A stretch of 64,000 nucleotides of DNA from Cepaea nemoralis (Eukaryota; Mollusca; Gastropoda; Stylommatophora; Helicidae): assembly GCA_014155875.1 (NCBI GenBank), contig JACEFZ010017642.1:1-64000 (forward strand), given 5' to 3'. A program made the position numbers and the translations under genes. This document shows positions 22,111 through 34,435 of the stretch, in pieces. The number at the start of each line of letters is the position of its first letter. The stretch's first letter is position 1. Under the pieces are notes generated by a model, which did no database searches, had not been told where the DNA came from, and saw nothing but the letters and a program-made list of their open reading frames with translations.

Positions 22111-22583
22111 ATTGTTATTAGCAGAATCCATGTCTCATATAGTGGCCAAAACAGTGTACTTGGATGTATTGTTGTGTTTGTGTATTCGTTGAAGCAAGTG
22201 GATGTTATATTTGTGATTGTGATGTTTAAGTTTTCTAGCTAAATATTCTTGTTTTGTTTGTTTGTTGATAATAACTGGTTGAAATGTTAACTTTCCTCTG
22301 TCTTTCCTTTTGTCAAGCTTCTTAGTAAAATTGTTTCTTCATTTGTTTTATGTATACTTTCCAGAACTTGTCTGCTCATCTTTAAGGATTTGTTTGATCA
22401 TTGTTCAGTCCAACTCACACTTGTGCTTTCTTGGTAGCATAAATTGCGTTTTACCTTTTCATATTTTACTTGCATATAGATGTGAGATGCTGGGGATTTC
22501 ATGTTTACTAAGTTGAAGTATTATTCGTTTTGAGGCCCAGTACCCATTCTCCGGCTTTTCTTCTTCAACTCATGAGTTGCTGT
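22111..22583. other. Intronic, no feature
   Basis: T-rich unique-looking sequence; nothing supported. Confidence 0.5.
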
Positions 22584-22596
22584 TATCAAGCTTTAA

Positions 22597-24063
22597 GTTA
22601 GTTAGTAAGTTAGTCGACAGATCATCTTCATTGAACATCGAACCATTCAGTCCATAAGTGTTCGGATCCCCTCCTCAGCGTGTAGCAGCTAACGACACCA
22701 GTTCTGTGTTGGTTTATCAATCTTCTTTGGCTTCCTGCATAGTGTTCTTGTTTGACCACCCCTCTTTTGATTTGCTGCTCTTGCAGTCTGACCATGGTTA
22801 TAGATTCACAGTCATTGCTTGGTTCTCATAGAGCATTCAGAATGTCAGCCTGGTCCATGGTGCGTCCGCCCTCCACAGTAGCCTTACCTGCGAGCTTGTC
22901 AGCCCGCTCATTTCCTTGTACTCCCGCGTGCCCTGGCACGAAGATGAAACTAATCTTTGCCCCGGGAAGGTTAACCCGGTCAACAAATGCCCGCAGAAGT
23001 CGGATGTGTCGGCCTAACGTTGCAAGAACGCAGCTCTGCTGTAAACAGGCACAACGCAATCATGTCCGAAAAAAAAACTCTGGATGAACGCAGCAGAAGA
23101 AGAAACTAATCTTTGCCAGCCAAGACCACTCCAGAGACAGCAACCACTCTCTTCGGATCCACCCCATCTCTATCTTCTTGAGCATGCTTATTGAGTCACT
23201 AAGGAAACATGCCCTAGTGAATGTCTGTGTCTCGAGCCATGTTATTGCTTTACTTACTGCCATGACTTCCATAGTCAGGCTACTTGTGGTCTCAACAAAA
23301 CCACCAGAGTCCTCCTTCACAATTCTCCCTCCGGCCTGAGCCGTGAAGGTTCATGAGCTTCTCACATGTCGGACGACCGTCCGACCCATCTGTGTAGATG
23401 ACAGCATCACCTTCTAACGAATTCTCGAAAATCAACGCTTGTACTTCCGCCTCCACAGCAGCCATATTTTCTTGTCTGCATTTTCTGTCTAGTTGGATGC
23501 AAACAGAAAAGGATGTACAGAAATCTGTTGGCACTTGTACCCACTCCTCGCCAGGTTCTGAGTCCTCAAGTGCACATACCTGTTGAAGAATGTCTTCGGC
23601 TTGACCCATCCACGACCTTCCTCTTTTTAACCTGCTGCCCATCACCTTCCTAATTTCACTATGCAATGGATGTTGTGTGTTTGCGTTAACTCTGAGGTAG
23701 GCACGTGCTCTGCAGATTTGTATTCTGTCTTCAGTGGTTGTAAAATCAAGAAGGTAGCGCATCGCCCTGCAAGCTGTATCTCTTGCACATCCAAGAATAA
23801 TGCGCATTGCTTCATTCTGTATCCTTTCCATCCTTTCTATCTGCTTACGGCTGAGAGTCAGGATTGCCATCGCATACTCAAAAACAGAGATGACCAGCCC
23901 CTCGTATAGAAGACATAGATGGCACAGCTCACAGTTTGCCACCGCCATCAACCGCATCACAGCCAAACCCCGCTTGACCTTTGTTATCACCTGGTCTATG
24001 TGCTCATTATAAGCAAGGCTTCGGTTAAAACGTATCCCCAGGTAATTAATTGCCTGCGTTCTC
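22597..24063 (-). mobile_element. 5'-truncated Jockey-like element with 13-bp TSD
   Basis: The duplication TATCAAGCTTTAA at 22584-22596 and 24064-24076 frames a 1.47 kb minus-strand insert. Frame 23990-23292 encodes RT thumb/connector (VKRGLAVMRLMAVANCELCH, MERIQNEAMRIILGCARDT) into AVIYTDGSDG, where a frameshift occurs. Then come SLTMEVMAVSKAITWLETQ and FLSDSISMLKKIEMGWIRRE. The RNase H His block is split by a nested insertion (22962-23101): FIFVPGHAGVQGNERADKLA lies on the far side. The tail is a TTAGTTAG-type repeat at 22597-22616. Confidence 0.88.
22962..23101 (+). mobile_element. 140-bp family C tail inserted into the Jockey copy, 16-bp TSD
   Basis: GAAACTAATCTTTGCC occurs at 22946-22961 and again at 23102-23117. 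The insert is the family C 3' end (GGGAAGGTTAACCCGGTCAA ... TGGATGAACGCAGCAGAAGA). The sister Jockey copy at 33640-34435 has the same site uninterrupted (AAACTAATCTTTGTCAGC). This is a complete empty-site comparison and gives the exact ends of the short element. Confidence 0.93.
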
Positions 24064-24339
24064 TATCAAGCTTTAAACAATTACAAAAAGGATGTTGAAA
24101 AATAAACAGCACAGAGATGAATAAATTTACACCAAAACAGGTAGCATGATATTAGCTGCTGCAGTGTTGAAGCTATAAAGCCACGTATGAAAGGTTTTAT
24201 TTGATCTAGTGAATATGAGAACAGTAGTACATGTGACTTATTGATTGTAAATGTTTTTTTGTCTTTGTGTGTGGTGATGGTTAATGCACATGTGAAGTAA
24301 CTGCAGCTGCGGTGGTGAATTTTACTATGGCTTGTTACT

Positions 24340-24820
24340 TGTTCTTTTTTCGGTCGCTTGAAGTTTGTCTATGACTGCAATGTTGTTTCTTGTATGAATA
24401 TAACTATCTTATTTAGTTCACTCAGTGGTCCATAGAGTTTATCTCCTACTACTGTTTCTCTAGGCCAGAAGGTTTGCCAAGGTATGTCATATTTTGGGCA
24501 GTCTTTGAGTATGTGATCTGCTGTCTGCAGTGCGAACCCACATGTGCACATGCCTGGTTCATTAATCTTGAATTTTGTATACATGTGGTTGTGTAATCTA
24601 TTGTGTCCTGTTCTGAGGCGCAGAATAATGATTTGTCCAGGTCTGTCCATAAGGTGGTAATCGTCTTGAGCTGATGTTAGTGGCTTTCTGACTGATTTTA
24701 TCATTCTTTTCTTCTGATAGTATGTAACAGGTATATCATTTTGTTCTTCTGCTCCTTGACTTGTTAATTGTCTAAGTATTTGTAACATGAATGGAAGAGT
24801 TGATTTGGAGTTGTGCATTC
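24340..24820 (-). mobile_element. RNase H family B C-terminal fragment
   Basis: Minus frame: EEQNDIPVTYYQKKRMIKSV, MDRPGQIIILRLRTGHNRLH, then a Cys/His cluster (PGMCTCGFALQTADHILKDC) and FWPRETVVGDKLYGPLSELN, followed by the family 3' tail. The Cys-x-Cys...His...Cys cluster may be a zinc knuckle-like end. It is an open frame of about 149 codons but only the tail of the protein. Confidence 0.8.
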
Positions 24821-25270
24821 ATTCATTCAGTAGCATGTCCTTTGCAGAACCATGCTTCCATAACAACCTTCTGGAAAACTTCTTGGTCATAAGCAAGATA
24901 TCCTGTGTCCGATACACCCATCTGGTGATCATCTGCCACATCCTGCACCTGTCTTGTCTTTGGCCTTCCTCTTCCTCTCTTTCTGGGCATATACCCCTCC
25001 ATTATTGTTCTCTCCAAGCTTTCAAGGCGTTTCAAGTGACCAAAATATTTCAATGTTCTTTGTTTTATCGACTTTAGTAGCCAATGTTCTTCAGTATTCA
25101 GATCTTGTCGTAGGGTGCATTTGTTCTTTTCTGTATCCAAAATATTCTTAGAACCCGTCTATAACATTTATATTCAAAGTCATTTATGCGCTGTTCCGCT
25201 TGTTTATCAAGTGTCCAGGTCTCACAGGGGTATGTTGCAATGAGAAAGATTCATGCTTTTAAAAATCAAA
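24821..25270 (-). mobile_element. RT C-terminal fragment (minus strand)
   Basis: The minus frame from 25140: MDTEKNKCTLRQDLNTEEHW, IKQRTLKYFGHLKRLESLER, then RKRGRGRPKTR and VFQKVVMEAWFCKGHATE. Same family as 9525-9840. It ends where the family B fragment starts, so one interrupted the other or both were assembled at a shared break. Confidence 0.75.
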
Positions 25271-25904
25271 TTTGTGTAGGTCGAAATTTGTCCAAAGACA
25301 TTATTTGTAGGTCTGTCTGTCCCACGCCACAATTTATTCAGTTTTAGGTTTTGAAGATTAATAAATATTTGCGTTTTAATTTATTTTATTGTATCACCAT
25401 TGTTGGTAATTTATGACCCAAGATATCAAAAATTTCCCACCACCTCCAATTTTTCCTCATTAACATATATTTCTGTCTCCATATTAGTTTTATCTGTATG
25501 CATTATCTTTGTGTTACGGTGATAAAGATCAGAGTAATGTTGTGACAGATACCACCATAGGGGTATGAAGTGTTAGGTATTCATATATACTAAGAGAGGC
25601 ATAAAGACAGGTGGTGGACGAGCTCGTTTCCCTTGTCATAGGTGGTTATAAAGGACAAGTGGACAGAAAGTTTTCAGAGTGCACACTAGAGAGCAAATAA
25701 ATATCTTTTATTTGAGAACTCGTGGGGCCATCTAGAGCCTATGCAGAATGGAGCTAAAATGGTGTGAGAGAATCACTGATGCGAAGCTTATGGAGAAGAC
25801 TAAACAAATTACAGCAGATAGGAGGTGGACAAAATAGGAGACACGTTGAGAAAACCTGTTAATAGTGTAATTAGAAAGTCCTTTTTTTTTACCCACAGAG
25901 TAAA
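25271..25904. other. Intronic, no clear feature
   Basis: AT-rich. 25740-25900 has words (GAATCACTGATGCGAAGCTT) that might be decayed retroelement, but I cannot assign them. Confidence 0.4.
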
Positions 25905-26170
25905 AGGAATAGAAGGAGACTTAAAACACACGGAGAAGACAATTAGAGATAAATAGGAAGCTAAAACACATAGAGAAGACAATTAGAGATAAATAGATAG
26001 AGACCTAAAACACATGGAGAAGACAATTAGAGAAAAATTAGAAGAAGACTTAAAACACACGGAGAAGACAATTAGAGAAAAATTAGAAGAAGACTTAAAA
26101 CACACGGAGAAAACAATTAGAGATATATAGAAAGAGACTTAAAACACATGGAGAAATGTAGAGATAGAGA
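25905..26170. repeat. Degenerate tandem repeat of about 50 bp
   Basis: Six or so units built on ACTTAAAACACACGGAGAAG followed by ACAATTAGAGAWAAATTAGAAG. Scraps of the same unit occur at 12700-12770. The adjacent TGAATAATATGGCGAGGACG is shared with 12740-12760, so the repeat probably expanded inside an older interspersed element. Confidence 0.8.
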
Positions 26171-26514
26171 TGAATAATATGGCGAGGACGTGGAGAGATC
26201 TGCTGGAGATGGCAAAAGTTAGGAGGGCCCTTGAAATGAGGAACAGCATACTTAAAAATGATGTGGCAACCCACATACTTGATGAGTAAAACGCAAACAA
26301 AGTCATAAATATTTTGAAGGGTGACCAATATAAAAATTGTCAAGTGACATACATAATCATTGTTCAAAACTTGCAGTTGTGAAAGATAGAAAACAATAAT
26401 TATCTGTGCTATACAGTATGGCACTTGATGATAATGAGATTGTCCTCTGAGAGCTACTGTTGCTATTTCTTTGCTATGAAACCTCACACCAAGCAACAGG
26501 AACCTGCTGTGAGT

Positions 26515-26845
26515 ACATGAAGTGTTAGGACCATCACATCATGTCTGCCTGAGTGCACGGACAAATAGGTGATCAGTCTTTCCCTCCTGTAGTGGTGTCA
26601 TGAACTGGCGTCGAACCCTTGTCTAACTGCACTCATACCATTGACTGTCTCTGTCGTCCACTGCCTATAGTACCTTGCGTGTAGGACGGGAGGGTGGAGT
26701 GCAGGGGGCAGTTTAAGCTTGAGGAATTAAGGCCGCTTGGCTAGTGCAGTCGCTGCGAGCTGTGCAGGTTAGGGTTTTATTTTTTTTCCCCCAACAGAAA
26801 AAAAAATTCACACCTTACCGAGGATTCAAACCCGGGTCTAAATTA
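26515..26845 (-). mobile_element. Interspersed repeat plus tail of a tRNA-derived SINE
   Basis: 26515-26640 matches 6470-6600. From 26650 (TATAGTACCTTGCGTG) to 26845 (GGATTCAAACCCGGGTC) it matches 61487-61660: GAGGAATTAAGGCCGCTTGG, CAGTCGCTGCGAGCTGTGCA and CACACCTTACCGAGGATT. On the minus strand the end carries the B box GACCCGGGTTTGAATCC. The head with the A box is missing because the next element starts there. Confidence 0.65.
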
Positions 26846-28045
26846 CTTAGAAAGGTTTATCAACCAGATTTGGAATACGGGTCAACTGCATGGTGTTCAG
26901 CATCAAAAACCACAACACAAGAGCTGGACAAGGTGCACAATCAAGCACTTAGAGTCACCACAGGAGGGATGAGATCAACCCCTATAGTGGAGATGCAGAA
27001 GATGGGAGGACACAAGCACTGAGAGAGCGGAGAGATACGAATATGCTAATATATGCATTAAAGTTCTTCAGCTTGCCAGGCCACCCTATGAAGAACAGCT
27101 TTGAAAATTAGCTTTGGGGCAGTTGAAATAGAAGCAGTTTTATCCACCAGTCCAAACGACTCTGCAGAGAAATCACTGATCTGCCCTCAGTTGGTATCTA
27201 CCTGAAAACTATTTCAGAGCGAACTCCATGGAAAGATGAATCATAGACTATCACTATAAATCCAGACAAAAGTGAGAGGAATATTTGACAAGGAAGAACA
27301 AAACAGTGTACAGGAGCAGAACAGCCACTCTCAGCTTCCTTGATGAAGAATACCCACAGGACCTCTGGATCCTAGTCTACACAGATGGGTCAGCACAAAA
27401 TGCTGTTCGAAATGGAGGAGCGTCCATAGAATACCCAAATAATACTAGGGACACGGCCAGAGTTCCAACAGGAAAGTACTGCCATAACTATGATGCTGAT
27501 ATTGAGGCAATCAAGATAGCAACAGAAAAATTACTAAATACCAGCCATGGTACACAACCTGAGGTGCTATTGACAGATGCAAAATCAGTACTCGAGGCGC
27601 TCCTAAAATTGCCAGTACTAAGGACACACTTTCTGAACTTAGCAGTCAGTAGTGGATACTATCCCACTGTGGAGTACCCGGAAACGACAGAGCTGATCGA
27701 TTAGCTAAGGAAGGGGCAAAAGAAGAACAGCCTGATGTGCCCGTTGCTTATGGACAGACCAGAACAAGTCGTTATTCTGCGCCTCAGAACAGGACACTAC
27801 GCAACCACATGTATACAGAATTCAAGATCGGTGAATGAGCCATGTGCACATATGGATTGGCATCACAGACAGCAGAGCACATACTCCAAGACTGCCCAAA
27901 ATACAACATATCTTGGCAAACCTTCTGGCCGAGAGAGACGACAGTTAAAGATAAACTCTATGGACCACTGAGTGTACTAAAATAGACAGTTGAATTCATA
28001 CAAGAGACAACATTGCAGTTATAGACATATTTCAAGCGAACAAAA
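26846..28045 (+). mobile_element. RT C-terminus plus RNase H relic, Jockey-like family B
   Basis: The + strand begins LRKVYQPDLEYGSTAWCSAS (RT thumb), ELDKVHNQALRVTTGGM, then decays. 27285-27704 is open and contains WILVYTDGSAQNAVRNGGAS, YDADIEAIKIATEKLL and LLTDAKSVLEALLKL, i.e. three RNase H acidic positions. The following PSHCGVPGNDRADR block is out of frame (27655-27700). 27735-27971 gives MDRPEQVVILRLRTGH, then the 3' tail. Most complete family B member here but clearly dead. Confidence 0.78.
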
Positions 28046-28054
28046 GAAGAAGAA

Positions 28055-28180
28055 AAACCCGGGTCTTCCAGAGGAGACTCCGGCATTCTTAGCCACTCGG
28101 CTAGCCACTTCTCACACTCGGCCAGCCACTCCTCACACTCGGCCAGCCGCTCTTCACACACAGCCAGCCGCTCCTCACAT
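28055..28180. repeat. SINE head expanded into a 20-24 bp tandem
   Basis: ACCCGGGTCTTCCAGAGGAG and GGCATTCTTAGCCACTCGGC match the tRNA part of the SINE at 61640-61690. The GCCACTCGGCCA-containing part is repeated about five times (CTCACACTCGGCCAGCCACT). Confidence 0.6.
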
Positions 28181-28299
28181 TCATACCATAGTCAACATAA
28201 TATCCTGGCCTGCCAGTACTAATGACTATTCTTATGCTTTTTATGATCTCAGTGGTGTTCTAGTATTCTTTTATGATAGAATAAACTAGTTTTAAAAGT

Positions 28300-28844
28300 A
28301 AGAGTTGTTGTAGGGACCCCCGTTGTTCACTCTTATACGACATGAAGAATTTGGGAACTGGTGATAATTTGGTTTCCAACCTGGTGTATAGACGGCACAC
28401 TCATGTACATCATGCACATGAGGTTCTCAAGTGGAAGCGTAATGCTTGGGTGCTAAATGACCACCATCAGCATAGAGATTTTCTGTGGTTGTCTTTCAGT
28501 TTTGAAATGTGCAATGTATCCTTGGCAAGCTTTATCACAGTGGATGAAACTTGGGGAGGTGAGGAGAAATCCCCATGTCATTTGATATTTAGTAGGATAT
28601 TTGAGAGATATTTGTTTGTCTGGGAAAACCCTTTTTCTGGAAACACCACACAAGCCTCATATAGCAGTTGCCTATAATGTCCAGATAATTTGTTGTTTGG
28701 GAAAATCCATTTTCTGGAAACACCACACAAAGCCTTTTTCTGGAAACGCATACAAAGCCTCATACTTATAACATCAAGATAATTTGTTGTCTTGGAAGAG
28801 CCGTTTTCATCTCCATGCCATGTGTAATTTATTAAGATATTTCA
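28300..28844. repeat. Degenerate tandem of about 75-100 bp units (28560-28925)
   Basis: Units share TTTGTTGTCTGGGAAAA followed by TTTTCTGGAAACACCACAC (at about 28614, 28691, 28788 and 28851). The last unit forms the start of the direct duplication below. 28300-28560 has no recognisable feature. Confidence 0.6.
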
Positions 28845-29790
<946 letters not shown>

Positions 29791-30182
29791 TGCACATGAT
29801 ACACCAGCGTACACATAGTGTGTATTGTCAGAGACATATTATTAGTATTTCAGCACCTATCCTATAGTTATAGTTATTTCTGGATCATCATCTGTTGTAC
29901 TCACAGTACTTATATTTTTGACACGCCACATTTACCCATCTGTTATTAATATTCTCAACAGTGGCCATACTTGTATCTTCTTGTTGTGCTTGTTATCCCC
30001 CATTGGGGCATAGATTCTCAACCAACTCTTGCTACACTGTCCTGTATTTTTCTACCTACTGCAACTCCCTCATGTTCTCTCCCCATTATTCATCACTGTC
30101 TTTATTTCTCTTCTCTGTGTTTTTTCAGCATTGTGGAGTCCTCATGGCTTTATCCGCAACAGGTCAGCACTTCTAGACGACA
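29791..30182. other. Intronic, no feature
   Basis: T-rich intronic sequence; nothing supported. Confidence 0.5.
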
Positions 30183-30660
30183 TTCCTTTCCTCTTGGTTG
30201 GCTGAGTTATTCTGTTTCCTTTATGTAGCTTGTTCATGGTTGATTGGATTTTATGGCAGAATGTTTCTATGTGATAGGGTATCCAGCCCTAAGCACGATC
30301 TTCCTTTCCTCTTAGTTGGCTGAGTTATTCTGTTTCCTTTATGTGGCTTTCCCATGATTGATTGGATTTTGTGGCAGAATGTTTCTATGTGATAGGGTAT
30401 CCAGCCCTAAGCACGATCTTCCTTTCCTCTTAGTTGGCTGAGTTATTCTGTTTCCTTTATGTAGCTTGTTCATGGTTGATTGGATTTTATGGCAGAATGT
30501 TTCTATGTGATAGGGTATCCAGCCCTAAGCACGATCTTCCTTTCCTCTTAGTTGGCTGAGTTATTCTGTTTCCTTTATGTGGCTTTCCCATGATTGATTG
30601 GATTTTGTGGCAGAATGTTTCTATGTGATAGGGTATCCTGCCTTAAGCATGACCTTCCTT
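30183..30660. repeat. 118-bp tandem arranged as an ABAB higher-order repeat
   Basis: Units begin at 30183, 30301, 30419 and 30537, with a partial one at 30655. Each contains TTCCTTTCCTCTTRGTTGGC and GATAGGGTATCCAGCCC. Units 1 and 3 share TGTAGCTTGTTCATGGTTG; units 2 and 4 share TGTGGCTTTCCCATGATTG. The array therefore grew by duplicating a 236-bp dimer. Confidence 0.92.
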
Positions 30661-31500
30661 AGTCTTGTCTTTTGACATGCACTATAGGGTTCAGTGTTAG
30701 TTACTATTATTTGCTTCCCTTTCCATCCCCTGTAACACAAGGACACATTACTTGTTTAATCATCTTACTGTCCGCCAATAATTTGTACACAAAGTTGCAG
30801 ATGTTGTTATCCAGGTGTGTTGTGTACTTATTGGGCTCTTTTTTTTCATGCATGTTGTTATTTTATGTTTGTTTACAGTTACTTTTTTGTGTGTGTTAGT
30901 GTTAAGCTTTCGGAAATTCATATTGACGAAGGTTATTACATATTTGTTTATTTCTGCATTGTGTGAGCTGGAAATGGACTCATTTCTCATATGGGCCTAC
31001 ACTGAGTCAGAATGTGTGTGATTCTTTCTGCACATTTGTCATGTTGATGTACTGCTTGTGGGATTAGCAGTGCTGCAGTTTTAATATACGCGATAGTATA
31101 GTACAAAAGGGTGAAGGTTCCCTGCTTCTTTGCCTTTCCTTCCCAGACAATTCCGAAAATTGTCTAGTAACCATTTTTATGAGGCTGTGTCAACACCGGA
31201 GCTGTAATGATAAGAAAAAAATCATCCTGATTCTCTGGGGGGATGAACTGGTACCACAGCTCCCACACGTGATTGTACAGTGTTTTATGTTATTTCTATA
31301 TTTGTTTAAAACAATACAGTGAATATATTCTGCTTTCACTGTAAGGTAATCCCATGGTGGGTGCTGCCATTCGGGGTGGGAAGTCTTAGGCCTTTGCATA
31401 TTTTAAGCCAGGTCATGATGAGGCGAGAGGGGCAGTTCTGTTCCCTTCCTCACCACCTTTTCTTCTCAGGTAATCCTTCAAGTGATCAGGTATCCAATTT
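30661..31500. other. Intronic, weak SINE-core scraps
   Basis: 31165-31200 (CCATTTTTATGAGGCTGTGT) resembles 29245-29280 and 20815-20850, probably the body of a shared SINE. No pol III boxes could be confirmed here. Confidence 0.4.
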
Positions 31501-31504
31501 TTAA

Positions 31505-31645
31505 GGCTTAGCCAATCCCAGACTTGTTGCGGTAGGAACAAAATCGTGGCACATGCTGTGGACTAAACCTGGGGTAAGGAAGGACACAAACCACTATGCC
31601 ATTGTGGCTCCATCTTCACTGTGAACAATACAAATAAGATGCCTT
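31505..31645 (-). mobile_element. tRNA-derived SINE head, minus strand
   Basis: The minus strand reads CAATGGCATAGTGGTTTGTG (A box) with CCCCAGGTTTAGTCC further on (weak B box). It resembles the head at 29130-29040. Fragmentary. Confidence 0.45.
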
Positions 31646-31689
31646 GGCGGTGTAGTCAGGGATACCTAATTGTTGTTGTCATAACGTGT

Positions 31690-31935
31690 CATGTAATTTG
31701 GCATGGCTGGTCATGGTTCCCATGACACACGATCACCAATGTCTTGGATCAGGTTTCTTGTCCTGGTTGTGTCATGTGGCCAGGACATACAGGTATTTAT
31801 CTTCTTCTCTTACCCTTGCTCTTTTCCCATCAAGCTTGCCAGTTGTCACTACATTTTCAAGTTTCTTTCTCATGATGTGCCCAAAAAAATTATGTAACTG
31901 TATATGTCTAATTTCTCTAATCAGTTGACAGTTTT
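31690..31935 (-). mobile_element. RT C-terminal relic
   Basis: Minus strand: LHNFFGHIMRKKLENVVTTG then KLDGKRARVREEDKYLYVLA, the FFGH...TTGK...R-rich terminal part of a non-LTR RT. The same module is at 48037-48330 (+) and probably 6140-6360 (-) and 59700-59800 (-). Confidence 0.65.
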
Positions 31936-32640
31936 TACTTGTTTCTTGAAGGATTTTTATTCATTTCCATTCCCATCTGTATTTTTTGTGTTTTCCACAG
32001 AAACATTTCCACTAATACTAAATATCTAGTCATATTCCATATAAAATTAATTGGAGCTACAGTTAGAGAATATTGGCCTAATTTTAAAAAGATATTTTAA
32101 AATGTTACAATAACCACCTTTGAGTCATTAATGGAAAAAATCGACCACCGTGCCATAAACACTCATTATGTACTTAACTTGTAAATGTCAAGAAAGAAAT
32201 GAAATAGCCGTTTTTTTTGCTTAAATTCTCTTGTGTTTGCGTGCATTGAACTCGCTAATTTGCTGCATCTTTATATTGATTTCATGAATATTTTATTAGC
32301 GGACCTCAGTAAACTAACAATGACTCCTTTATTGAAAGAAATTTAACATTGGAAGTGCATAGACTAGAGCACAAGACCATTGTAGCGAGAGACAAAACAT
32401 GAACCTTGAATTTCTTTGTTTGTGTATATCTGTTCAGTTTTTTCTTGCAGTTAGAATTTGCTGTTAATGGTAAAAGGTGTATCATATTTTTTCTGTCAGA
32501 AAGTAAATTCATAGTTTTGGAATCACATTTGAAGATCCTGCTATTGAGTGCTTCTTCTTTTCATTAACTTCCAAATGGCCTACATCTGCAATTTTGTTTC
32601 CTGAATGAACTGCACTGTTTTAATTTTACAGATTTGACAG
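31936..32640. other. Intronic, no feature
   Basis: AT-rich; no mobile element or exon recognised. Confidence 0.5.
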
Positions 32641-33405
32641 GGTACTCTAGAGTTTACTTATCATCATCATCATGTGCCCTGTCAGATGATGTAGGCGTAC
32701 ATGTCCATCAACAGATTTCAGTCCCTGGTGCTCAGGATAAACTCCTTTGATGATATTCCTCTATGCAACCTATCTCAGTCCACCCAGCATCATTTCTCTG
32801 TCTGTCTCTTCTCCTACTGATATTTCCAGTCATCACGATGTTTTCCAGGGCCCCCTCCTGTTATCACATGACCAAAGAATTATGTTTGTCTCTTTCTTAT
32901 AGTTGCATATACTGTCCAACTTTCATTAGTCTCTTCTAGGCAGTAATTGTTAGTTACTCTGGCAGTCCAAGGTATTCGTAACATTCGTCTCAGGAACCAA
33001 AACTCCATTGCTTCCAAGTTGCTTCCTAATTTTTTTCATTTATGTTCTGTGATTCACTGCCGTACAACAAAACAAGATTCTATATAACATTTCAGTTCTC
33101 TCTTTCTTACATTCAATGATATTGACTTATCATAGGATATACTTTTCATTTTCTTAAATGCATATTCTGCTTGTATATTCTTTTCTTAATCTCTGCTATG
33201 CATCTTCCATCTAATATTGTAACTTCCTCCAGGTATTTTAATTTATCAACTTCTTTTGTTACATCAAATTTAGGTTGTTTTTTTTTTATAACAATTGCTC
33301 CTGTTTTCTTGATATTCAAGGAAAGTCCTTTTTTGCACTCTGTTATTACAATGTCCAGAAGTTGTAGATCTTTTGCATATCTATCAATTCTGACTAACAT
33401 AGCAA
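32641..33405 (-). mobile_element. RT C-terminal half relic, minus strand, (TCATCA) 3' tail
   Basis: Minus strand from 33400: DLQLLDIVITECKKGLSLNI, KKTGAIVIKKKQPK, VTILDGRCIAEIKKRI, then FWFLRRMLRIPWTARVT and FFGHVITGGG. The order and sequence match 45535-46490 (+) and 2240-3135. The ATCATCATCATC run at 32661-32672 is its 3' simple-repeat tail. Multiple stops. Confidence 0.7.
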
Positions 33406-33639
33406 AGTTTATTCAGGTGTTGACAGAGTTAATTTGTTATATATAATAGTGCACACTGCAGTATAAGAGCAAAATATTGTTTATAGTTGGTTTTCTGTTG
33501 AGTGTCATGTGTTTAAATCTCCTTCAGGGCGGGGATTTTTGTTTTCCCTGTCCTGGGATCCCAGGTTGACTGATTATAAGTGGGTACCAGAAACTTCCTG
33601 GGAAGTAGAAACATCTTGCGTATTTTCTGCATCGCCCAC
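33406..33639. other. Intronic, no clear feature
   Basis: Flank of the next Jockey copy. TTTTCTGCATCGCCCACAGA here resembles TTTTCTACATCGCCCATAGA at 34468 on the other side of that copy, so the copy probably sits inside an older repeat. Confidence 0.4.
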
Positions 33640-34435
33640 AGAGTTAGTTAGTTAGTCAACAGATCATCTTCATTGCACATCGAACCATTCAGTCCATAAG
33701 TGCTCGGATCCCCTCCTCAACAAATCCCGCAGCGTGTAGCAGCTAACGACACCAGTTCTGTGTTGGTTTGTCAGTCTTCTTTGGCTTCCTGCGTAGTGTT
33801 CTTGTTTGGCCATCCCTCTTTTGATTTGCTGCTCTCGCAGTCTGACCATGGTTGTAGATTCGCAGTCATCACTTGGTTCTTGCACAAGTCTTACTTCTCG
33901 CAGAGCAATCAGAATGTCAGCCTGGTCCATGGCGCATCCACCCTCCACCTTAGCCTTACCTGCGAGCTTGTCAACCCATTCATTTCCTTGTACTCTCGCA
34001 TGCCCTGGCACGAAGATGAAACTAATCTTTGTCAGCTGAGACCGCTCCAGAGACAGCAACCACTCTCTTTGGATCCACCCCATCTCTGTCCTCTTGAGCA
34101 TGCTCATTGAGTCGCTAAGGAAACATGCCCTATTGAATGTCTGTGTCTCGAGCCATGTTATTGCTTTACTTACTGCCATAACTTCCATAGTCAGGCTATT
34201 TGTGGTCTCAACAAAAGCACCAGAGTCCTCCTTCACAATTCTCCCTCCGGCCCGAGCCGTAAAGGCCCATGAGCTTCTCACATGTCAGACGACCGACCCA
34301 TCTGTGTAGATGACAGCATCACTGTCTAACGAATTCTCAAAAATCAACGCTTGTACTTCCGCCTCCACAGCAGCCGGATTTTCTTGTCTGCATTTTCTGT
34401 CTAGTTGGATGCAAACCGAAAAGGACGTACAGAAA
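33640..34435 (-). mobile_element. 5'-truncated Jockey-like RNase H copy
   Basis: The minus frame 34281-33670 is open for 203 codons: SSWAFTARAGGRIVKEDSGA, NSLTMEVMAVSKAITWLETQ, FLSDSMSMLKRTEMGWIQRE, FIFVPGHARVQGNEWVDKLA and a C-terminal RGSEHLWTEWFDVQ. Same subfamily as 22597-24063 but with the His block uninterrupted. The first aspartate region (VIYTDGS) lies in another frame near 34300. The 3' tail is GTTAGTTAGTTAG (33644-33656). Confidence 0.82.
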
